Assembly (NCBI GenBank): GCA_016286935.1
Contig: JAEEUO010000067.1
Span: 1 to 6,691 of the forward strand
Reading direction: 5' to 3'
Source of the DNA: Bacillota bacterium
GTDB taxonomy: Bacteria; Bacillota; Clostridia; Peptostreptococcales; Anaerovoracaceae
DNA: 6,691 nt
Shown here: positions 1 through 5,478 of the stretch, one piece after another
Layout of the letters: every line of letters begins with the position of its first letter
Position numbering within the stretch: position 1 is the stretch's first letter
The notes under the pieces: model-generated
What the model saw: only the letters and a program-made list of their open reading frames with translations
What the model was told of the DNA's origin: nothing
Database searches by the model: none
Position numbers and translations under genes: made by a program

Positions 1-1450
1 GGCGGGTCATGGAGACGGCGCTGTTCGAGAGGTTGGCGTAGGTGTATTGAGGCGTCGTGTAGAGGCGCATGTAGGTCGGAAGGGCGATGACGAGCTTTTC
101 GGCGGGAACGTAGCGGAGGATCGTTTCGATGCAGTCGACTTCCCACGGCAGATCGGAGACGGAGCCGGCGGTCGCGGAGCCGGAGTAGTGCTGGTCATAC
201 GTCATGATCATCGTATAGTCGCAGATCTCGCCGATCCGCTTAAAGTCGAACTCGGGGTACCAGTCCTTGACGGGCGGAACGTCGACGGAGACGGGGAGGC
301 CCTGGCGGTGGGCGTAATCGGTCAGCCGTTCGAGGAGTTTCACGAAGCCCTCGCGCGTCTCGATCGTCTGGATCACGGTCGGGCTGTGGGGTTCGATCTG
401 TTCGTAGTCGACGTTGATGCCGTCCCAGTCGTACAGGATCGCGTAGAAGAGGTACTGGGCGATGACGGTGTCCATGATCGCCTCGTCCGTCAGCATCTTG
501 TATGTGAAGTTCGAGGAGCCCGTTTCGGTGAAGTTGTTCGAGACGGTCCCCCAGACCTCGTAGCCGTTGGCGTGGGCGTTGCGGACGAAGCCGGCGTCGC
601 AGTCGTTGTGGCAGAGTCCGTCCTGTTCGACCTCCATCCGGACCCAGACGGGCTCGAGGATGTCGATCCCGGCGTGTTTCACGGGGATCTCCTGGGTCGA
701 AGCGTCCTCCTGGCAGTAGACCCAGACGGCGTTGAACGGCTTCGCGTACGTCTTCGCGGACTTCTTCGGGAAGTAGGCGTCAAAGCCGGTGAGATCGATC
801 TCCGGGATCGAGAGGACCGCCTTGCGCACGTAGCCCGTCAGGCCTTCGGACGTCCGGACCTTCGCGTAGTGTTCGGTCTCGCCCTCAAGCACGACTGCCG
901 TTCCGGCCGTGAGCTCGCGCGCGTCCGTCGAGAACGTCGCGAGGGAGGGGACGAACGTCACACCGCGCGTCAGCGTCGCGTATTTCTCTTTGGAGAGATC
1001 GTAGTCGGTGACGAGGATGCGGCGGTTTTGGAGATCCATCTCCGCGGTGATGCCGACGAGCTTCCCGAGCGCCTGCGCGGAGACGATGTAGGGCACCCTC
1101 GCGTTCCATGTGGCGATGCGGATGTAGCCCGTTCCGGCGTGTTCGGCGACGTAAGCCCAGAGCTCGTCGTCCGCGGTCTTGAAGTTGAAATCGGCGATGT
1201 TGAACGTCACGCGGCGCGTTTCCGTATCGATCGTCACGCGCGAGCAGTCGGTATAGGCCTCGTAGAAGCCGGTCGTGAGGTAGATGTTGCCGCGGTAATA
1301 GTAGCCGACGTAGCCCGTCCGCGCCCCGTTGTGGTAGACGGGGAAGGTATCGTCGCCGGCCGCGGGCGTACGGATCGCCGCGAACGCGCAGGTCGCGCAC
1401 CCGAGGAACAGGGCAAGGATCAGAAGGGCTGCTGTTATCGTTCGTTTCAT
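1..1450 (-). CDS. Secreted glycoside hydrolase family 18 protein with stalk and SH3 domains (partial, 3' end missing)
   Basis: Reading the minus strand from the ATG at 1450 gives 483 uninterrupted residues that run off the left edge. Residues 1-24 form a signal peptide (KR, hydrophobic core, then AFA before Ala25), so the protein is exported. Residues about 35-150 resemble two copper-amine-oxidase-N-like 'stalk' repeats, about 161-215 an SH3-like wall-binding module, and about 235 onward a GH18 TIM barrel. The catalytic motif DGINVDYE lies at 343-350 with acid/base Glu350; Asn346 replaces the middle Asp of DxxDxDxE, as I recall from spore-cortex type relatives. The second barrel signature MTYDQHYSGS is at 416-425, followed by the family's LPW (434-436) and a late-strand ALPTYMRLY segment. 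Known relatives (YaaH/SleL type) cleave peptidoglycan or chitin-like glycans; the substrate here is inferred. Perhaps 60-100 C-terminal residues are missing. A Cys at 18 (FLGC) is a poor lipobox, so secretion by signal peptidase I is preferred. No convincing Shine-Dalgarno precedes the start. Transcribed divergently from the phosphatase gene. Confidence 0.93.
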   Translation of the reverse strand, partial: MKRTITAALLILALFLGCATCAFAAIRTPAAGDDTFPVYHNGARTGYVGYYYRGNIYLTTGFYEAYTDCSRVTIDTETRRVTFNIADFNFKTADDELWAYVAEHAGTGYIRIATWNARVPYIVSAQALGKLVGITAEMDLQNRRILVTDYDLSKEKYATLTRGVTFVPSLATFSTDARELTAGTAVVLEGETEHYAKVRTSEGLTGYVRKAVLSIPEIDLTGFDAYFPKKSAKTYAKPFNAVWVYCQEDASTQEIPVKHAGIDILEPVWVRMEVEQDGLCHNDCDAGFVRNAHANGYEVWGTVSNNFTETGSSNFTYKMLTDEAIMDTVIAQYLFYAILYDWDGINVDYEQIEPHSPTVIQTIETREGFVKLLERLTDYAHRQGLPVSVDVPPVKDWYPEFDFKRIGEICDYTMIMTYDQHYSGSATAGSVSDLPWEVDCIETILRYVPAEKLVIALPTYMRLYTTPQYTYANLSNSAVSMTR

Positions 1451-1506
1451 ATCGTCATACCGTCTGTTATTCCGGGAGAAGCATTTCGGTCGATTCATAT
1501 GATAAA

Positions 1507-1535
1507 AGTATATCGCAAAACGGCCTCCGCATCAA
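1507..1535 (-). promoter_or_regulatory. Predicted sigma-A-type promoter of the GH18 gene
   Basis: On the minus strand, TTGATG (1535 to 1530) and TATACT (1512 to 1507) are separated by exactly 17 nt. That is 4/6 and 5/6 agreement with TTGACA/TATAAT. The start point would be near 1500, giving a leader of about 50 nt before the ATG at 1450. An 8-bp palindrome TCATATGA (1495-1502) sits at this predicted start point. Called from motif and spacing only. Confidence 0.5.
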
Positions 1536-1540
1536 GGAAA

Positions 1541-1569
1541 AGCGGGCTCCCGCTCCGGAAGGCTTTTTT
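1541..1569. other. GC-rich hairpin with T-runs on both sides, between the divergent promoters (terminator-like)
   Basis: AGCGGG (1541-1546) pairs perfectly with CCCGCT (1549-1554) around a CT loop. On the plus strand a six-T run follows at 1564-1569; an additional weaker outer pairing of GCCT-CCG (1523-1529) with CGG-A-AGGC (1556-1563) would bring the stem up to this run. On the minus strand the core stem is followed by TTTTCCTT. It therefore looks like a weak bidirectional terminator, yet no gene ends here. It may insulate the two promoters, be an operator, or be chance. Confidence 0.3.
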
Positions 1570-1590
1570 AACGCGATTAACAATTCCGTG

Positions 1591-1620
1591 TTGTAAATGA
1601 AGACGCAAGAAGAGTATAAT
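1591..1620 (+). promoter_or_regulatory. Predicted sigma-A-type promoter of the phosphatase gene
   Basis: TTGTAA (1591-1596) and a perfect TATAAT (1615-1620) are separated by 18 nt. Transcription would begin near 1627, leaving a leader of about 55 nt before the ATG at 1682. This is the strongest -10 element in the window and lies in its most AT-rich stretch. Called from motif and spacing only. Confidence 0.55.
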
Positions 1621-1627
1621 AACTTTG

Positions 1628-1637
1628 TATGTACATA
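1628..1637. promoter_or_regulatory. 10-bp palindrome at the predicted transcription start (candidate operator)
   Basis: TATGTACATA is a perfect self-complementary 10-mer starting 8 bp after the TATAAT box, so it covers the predicted start point of the phosphatase transcript. That is a typical place for a repressor site. No regulator gene is present in the window, and short AT-rich palindromes also arise by chance. Confidence 0.25.
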
Positions 1638-1681
1638 ATCTTTTCGCGCGCGTGGAAGCGCTATGACGGTATAGTGGGATT

Positions 1682-3847
1682 ATGAAAATCTTTCGGGGAA
1701 TCAAAATCGGCGGCCTTCAGCACAAGATCTTCAACCTGATGCTGTTCAGCATGATCTTCCTGATCGCCGCGTTCGTCGCCGTCAACCTGTACCAGCAGAA
1801 GAACCTTTCGGGAGTCGTTCAGGAAGCCAGCACCGAGCAGCAGGATTCGATCGCTTCCGTGTCCGAGCAGACGATGGACGCCGTGCTCGAATCGACGATG
1901 ACGAAGACGACGGCTCTCCAGGCGTACATCGCGGGAGACCTGTTCGGCGACGTCCGTACGGCGGTCGAAACGCTCCAGGCCTATGCGACCGACATCTTCG
2001 CGAAGGAATCGTTTTATTCCGCCCATGCGTTCTACCCGCCGAAACGTGAGAACGACGGCGTCCCGTCCGTCCAGTTCCAGTATGAGGAGGGCGTCGATCC
2101 GTACGCTTCGAAGTCCCTGGGACTCGTCGCCAACATGAGCGAGGTCATGCTCGCGATGTTCACGAATTCCGACAAGCTCAGCTCCTGCTTCATCGCGACG
2201 GCGGACGGCACGATCCTCTTCGTCGACGACCGCGCCGGCGAATACTTCGACGAGGACGGCTCCGTCTTCCATTTCCCCGTGCGCTCCCGCCCGTGGTACA
2301 AAAACGTCTCCGAGGCCGGCAGGCTGATCTTCACCGGCCTTGAGCTCGACGCCTTTACGAACATCCCCGGCATCGTCTGCGCCGCTCCGGTCTACAAGGA
2401 CGGCGAGCTCGTCGCCGTCGTCGGCGCCGACCTCTTCCTGACGTCGATCCGCGAATACGTCCAGGCCAGCACGACTGACGGCAGCTTCCTCTGCGTGATC
2501 AGCGACCGCGGTCAGGTCCTGTTCTCGCCCCGGGAAGAAGGCGCGTTCCGCCCGATGCTTTCCGTCAGCGCGCCCGATCTGCGCATGGGCCGCAACACGG
2601 AGCTCGCTTCGTTCGTGACAGAGGCGCTCAAAGCGCGGACGGGCCTCACGGAGATCAACGTCGACGGGACCGACTACTACCTTTGCGGCGCGCCGATCGA
2701 TACGATCGGCTGGGCTGTCATCTCCGCCGTCGAGAAGAACGTCACGCGCCAGCCGGCCGACGCGATGCTCGCGAACTATGAGTCGATCAACGACAAGGCC
2801 CTCAACACGTTTACGGAGGGCACGAAGAACTCGATGCGGACGTTCGTCATCCTGACGGCCGCGCTGCTGCTCCTCTCCGCCGCGGCCGCGCTCATCCTCG
2901 CCGGGAGGATCGTCAACCCGGTCGAAAAGATGACGAAGCGCATCAACGAGATCGCGGGAACGGACGAGGTCTTTGAAATGGACAAGACCTACCGCACGAA
3001 CGACGAGATCGAGGTGCTCGCGCAGTCGTTCGAGTCGCTGACGAAGAAGACGCGCGATTACATCGGCCAGATCACGGAGATCACCGCCGAGAAGGAACGC
3101 ATCGGCACGGAGCTCGCGCTCGCGAACCAGATCCAGGCCGATATGCTCCCGAACATCTACCCGGCGTTCCCTGACCGTCCCGAATTCGACGTCTACGCCT
3201 CGATGGATCCCGCGAAGGAGGTCGGCGGCGACTTCTACGACTTCTTCCTGATCGACGACGACCACCTCTGCACGCTGATCGCGGACGTCTCCGGAAAGGG
3301 CGTTCCCGCCGCGCTGTTCATGATGGCGTCGAAGATCATCCTCGCCAACTTCGCGAATCTCGGCAAATCGCCGGCCGAGGTCCTGAAGGCGACGAACGAC
3401 GCGATCTGCTCGAACAACCGCGAGGATATGTTCGTCACCGTCTGGCTCGGCATCCTTGAGATCTCGACGGGTAAACTGACCGCGTCGAACGCGGGCCACG
3501 AATACCCGACGGTCATGCATCCGGACGGCCGGTTCGAGCTCTTCAAGGACCGGCACGGATTCGTCATCGGCGGCATGAGCGGGATGGATTATACGGATTA
3601 CGAGTTCCTTCTCGAGCCCGGCTCGAAGGTCTTCGTCTACACGGACGGCGTACCGGAGGCGATGGACGCGGAGCGGAACCAGTTCGGCACCGACCGGATG
3701 CTCGAGGCGCTGAACGGCGATACGTCCGCGGCGCCGGAGGATCTTCTCAAGAACGTCCGCGCGGCCGTCGACGCGTTCGTCAAGGACGCCGAGCAGTTCG
3801 ACGACCTGACGATGCTCGCGCTGGAATACAAAGGGCCGCGGAAATGA
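1682..3847 (+). CDS. Membrane sensor PP2C-family serine/threonine phosphatase (dCache-HAMP-SpoIIE/RsbU type)
   Basis: This 721-residue protein is expected to sense an extracellular signal and dephosphorylate a cytoplasmic phosphoprotein, by family precedent an anti-anti-sigma (STAS) factor. Transmembrane helix 1 spans about 18-37. The outer region, about 40-385, has the dCache hallmark RPWY (203-206) followed by AAPVYKDGELVAVVGAD (234-250). Helix 2 spans about 386-408. A HAMP domain follows at about 408-460, with Pro413 and DEIEVLAQSF (441-450). A helical linker then leads to the QIQADMLP box (483-490) and the PP2C domain to about 717. Metal-ligand candidates are all present: Asp517 in EVGGDFYD, Asp535 in ADVSGKG, Asp655 in YTDG and Asp708 in DDLT, so it should be active. 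The start is fixed by an in-frame stop at 1664-1666 and by the basic N-terminus before helix 1. The ribosome binding site is poor (GTGGGA only 2 nt away). No STAS or anti-sigma kinase partner gene is in the window. Confidence 0.95.
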   Translation: MKIFRGIKIGGLQHKIFNLMLFSMIFLIAAFVAVNLYQQKNLSGVVQEASTEQQDSIASVSEQTMDAVLESTMTKTTALQAYIAGDLFGDVRTAVETLQAYATDIFAKESFYSAHAFYPPKRENDGVPSVQFQYEEGVDPYASKSLGLVANMSEVMLAMFTNSDKLSSCFIATADGTILFVDDRAGEYFDEDGSVFHFPVRSRPWYKNVSEAGRLIFTGLELDAFTNIPGIVCAAPVYKDGELVAVVGADLFLTSIREYVQASTTDGSFLCVISDRGQVLFSPREEGAFRPMLSVSAPDLRMGRNTELASFVTEALKARTGLTEINVDGTDYYLCGAPIDTIGWAVISAVEKNVTRQPADAMLANYESINDKALNTFTEGTKNSMRTFVILTAALLLLSAAAALILAGRIVNPVEKMTKRINEIAGTDEVFEMDKTYRTNDEIEVLAQSFESLTKKTRDYIGQITEITAEKERIGTELALANQIQADMLPNIYPAFPDRPEFDVYASMDPAKEVGGDFYDFFLIDDDHLCTLIADVSGKGVPAALFMMASKIILANFANLGKSPAEVLKATNDAICSNNREDMFVTVWLGILEISTGKLTASNAGHEYPTVMHPDGRFELFKDRHGFVIGGMSGMDYTDYEFLLEPGSKVFVYTDGVPEAMDAERNQFGTDRMLEALNGDTSAAPEDLLKNVRAAVDAFVKDAEQFDDLTMLALEYKGPRK

Positions 3848-3857
3848 CCGTCCGGCT

Positions 3858-3886
3858 GTGACACAGGTATCAAAACCTTTTTGAAT
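3858..3886 (+). promoter_or_regulatory. Weak candidate promoter before the SLH gene
   Basis: GTGACA (3858-3863, 5/6 match to TTGACA) is followed after 17 nt by TTGAAT (3881-3886, 4/6 but lacking the important second-position A). The gap between the phosphatase and SLH genes is 62 bp, long enough for a promoter but also compatible with read-through. There is no convincing terminator in the gap, so the three plus-strand genes may also share one transcript. Confidence 0.2.
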
Positions 3887-3896
3887 AAATCAAAAC

Positions 3897-3901
3897 AGGA
3901 G
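3897..3901 (+). promoter_or_regulatory. Ribosome binding site of the SLH gene
   Basis: AGGAG lies 8 nt before the ATG at 3910 in an A-rich leader. It is the clearest Shine-Dalgarno in the window and fixes the start. It contrasts with the absence of good sites before the two divergent genes upstream. Confidence 0.75.
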
Positions 3902-3909
3902 AAACAGAC

Positions 3910-5469
3910 ATGCAAACCGGAACAAGAAAAGCGCTCAGCATCCTTCTCGCACTCGCTCTGATCGCGGGGCTCTTCGCCCTGCAGACGGGAGCCGTATTCG
4001 CGGAGGGAGAAGAGGACGAAGCGACCTACACCTACGATGAATACGAAGACGGAATGATGTACATCCTCGGGCAGCCCGAAGAATTCGATTCGTCCGAATA
4101 CTTCCGCTCCGATGAACCGGGAGAGGAGATGCGGGCCGTAAAGCCGTTCTCCTATTCGCTGATGGCGCCGGAAACGTACATCAGCGGCGATCCGACCCAG
4201 GAATACCTCCTGCTCGAGAAGGGCACGGAGCCGGACTGGAGCCTCGCCGTGAAGCCCGATGAAGACGGTCTCGTCACGTTTGAGGACGTACAGTACGCGA
4301 CCGAATACGTGATCTGGACGCGCGTTTTCGCGACGGACGAACACGAAGCGGGCGAGCCGATCTCGATCGAGGACGCGACCGGCATCTCTTCCTTCGGGAC
4401 GAGCGGCGATACCGTCGTCGGAGATACACTGACGGTCGAGATCGAACCCGCCGTCGAAGGCCTGAAGATCCAGTGGGTGTACGACTCCCGGACGGAGGAT
4501 GAAGACGGGTGGCAGCACCACGAATTCACGCCGATCGAAGGCGCGACCGGCTCCTCCTACACGCTGACCGAAGCCGATCTCGGCAAGTACATCGCCTTCA
4601 CGGTCACCGCGGGCGATACCGTCATCGAAGAGGCGGACACGATCTTCTCCGAACCGGTCCGTTACGGCCGCGTCGAGTTCGATACGCGCGGCGGATCCGA
4701 GGTCCCGGCGCTGGAAGGACTCTCCTACGGCGACCCGATCACAAAGCCGGAGACCGATCCCGTCCGCGAGGGCTATACGTTTGCCGGATGGTACAACGAT
4801 CCCGATTCCGATTTTGAACAGGAATATGTTTTTGACGGCGCGAAGGTGGAATGGGCGGATACGACCGTTCTCGCGAAGTGGATTCCGCTCGAAGGCTACG
4901 CGCTGACCGCGGAGTCGTTCCCCGAGGACGTCGATCCGGACGCCTGGTATTACGACGCCGTCGACTTCGTCGCGAAGAAGGGCTGGATGAAGGGCAACGG
5001 CGGCGGCTGGTTCGGACCTGACGACGAAACGTACCGCGCGGCTGCCGTGCAGTACATCTGGAACATGGCCGGCTGCCCCGAAACGGACGCGGAACTCGCT
5101 TTTGACGACTATGAGCCGGATTTCTGGTTTGCGAAGGCCGTCGCCTGGGCCGGTGAGCAGGGCATCGTCGAAGGGTACGACGACGGCACGTTCGGCGTCG
5201 ACGACAGCGTGACGCGCGAACAGTTCCTCACGATGCTCTGGCGCTACGCGAAGAGCACCGGCCTTGACGTCTCCGTCGGCGAAGACACGAACATCCTCAG
5301 CTACAACGACTATGCCGACGTCTCCGGATACGCGATCCCCGCGGTCCAGTGGGCATGCGGCGCGGGCCTGATCGAAGGCCGCGAGGAAGGCTGGCTCAAC
5401 CCGCGCGACATCGCGACGCAGGCTGAGGTCGCGACGCTCCTGATGCGCTACGCCGCTCTGGCAGAATAG
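3910..5469 (+). CDS. Secreted S-layer homology (SLH) domain protein with Ig-like and Listeria-Bacteroides repeat modules
   Basis: A 519-residue exported protein, probably held non-covalently on cell-wall polymers by its C-terminal SLH domains. A signal peptide spans about 1-31 (TRK, long Leu/Ala core, AVFA cleavage). A strongly acidic, Tyr-containing stretch follows (about 32-75). Residues about 95-155 resemble the FnIII-like module of clostridial surface proteins (TEYVIWTRVFATDEHEAGEP). About 165-250 is an Ig-like module with the GATGSSYTLTEADLGKYI signature. About 253-326 is a Listeria-Bacteroides (InlB B-type) repeat ending in GYTFAGWY...TVLAKW. Three SLH domains follow at about 335-390, 396-450 and 462-517. 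Repeat 2 keeps TRE (435-437), repeat 1 reads YRAA, and repeat 3 has TQAE (503-506) with Gln for the usual Arg. There is no LPxTG motif and no catalytic domain, so a structural, adhesive or binding role is most likely; the ligand is unknown. The stop codon overlaps the rmuC ribosome binding site. Confidence 0.92.
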   Translation: MQTGTRKALSILLALALIAGLFALQTGAVFAEGEEDEATYTYDEYEDGMMYILGQPEEFDSSEYFRSDEPGEEMRAVKPFSYSLMAPETYISGDPTQEYLLLEKGTEPDWSLAVKPDEDGLVTFEDVQYATEYVIWTRVFATDEHEAGEPISIEDATGISSFGTSGDTVVGDTLTVEIEPAVEGLKIQWVYDSRTEDEDGWQHHEFTPIEGATGSSYTLTEADLGKYIAFTVTAGDTVIEEADTIFSEPVRYGRVEFDTRGGSEVPALEGLSYGDPITKPETDPVREGYTFAGWYNDPDSDFEQEYVFDGAKVEWADTTVLAKWIPLEGYALTAESFPEDVDPDAWYYDAVDFVAKKGWMKGNGGGWFGPDDETYRAAAVQYIWNMAGCPETDAELAFDDYEPDFWFAKAVAWAGEQGIVEGYDDGTFGVDDSVTREQFLTMLWRYAKSTGLDVSVGEDTNILSYNDYADVSGYAIPAVQWACGAGLIEGREEGWLNPRDIATQAEVATLLMRYAALAE

Positions 5470-5473
5470 GAAG
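5468..5473 (+). promoter_or_regulatory. rmuC ribosome binding site overlapping the SLH stop codon
   Basis: AGGAAG begins inside the TAG stop (5467-5469) of the SLH gene and ends 5 nt before the rmuC ATG at 5479. The genes are only 9 bp apart, which points to one transcript and likely translational coupling, and it supports ATG 5479 as the start. Confidence 0.7.
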
Positions 5474-5478
5474 CAACG

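Noticed and set aside
1384..1450. Lipoprotein signal (FLGC) in the GH18 protein
   Set aside because: The residues before Cys18 do not fit a proper lipobox (Phe at -3, Leu at -2), and a good signal peptidase I site (AFA) follows at 22-24.
47..1600. Long plus-strand open frame (517 codons) opposite the GH18 gene
   Set aside because: The minus-strand frame encodes a signal peptide, SH3 module and GH18 active-site motifs. The opposing translation is rich in Arg, Asp and Val with no recognisable domain, as expected from a high-GC gene read backwards.
1661..3556. Long minus-strand open frame (631 codons) opposite the phosphatase gene
   Set aside because: The plus frame carries all dCache, HAMP and PP2C motifs. 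The antisense frame stays open because the codon bias avoids TTA, CTA and TCA, and its Arg/Asp/Val-rich product matches nothing.
3866..3885. Possible terminator between the phosphatase and SLH genes (AGGT...ACCT followed by TTTTT)
   Set aside because: The stem is only about 4 bp and AT-containing, too weak for an intrinsic terminator.
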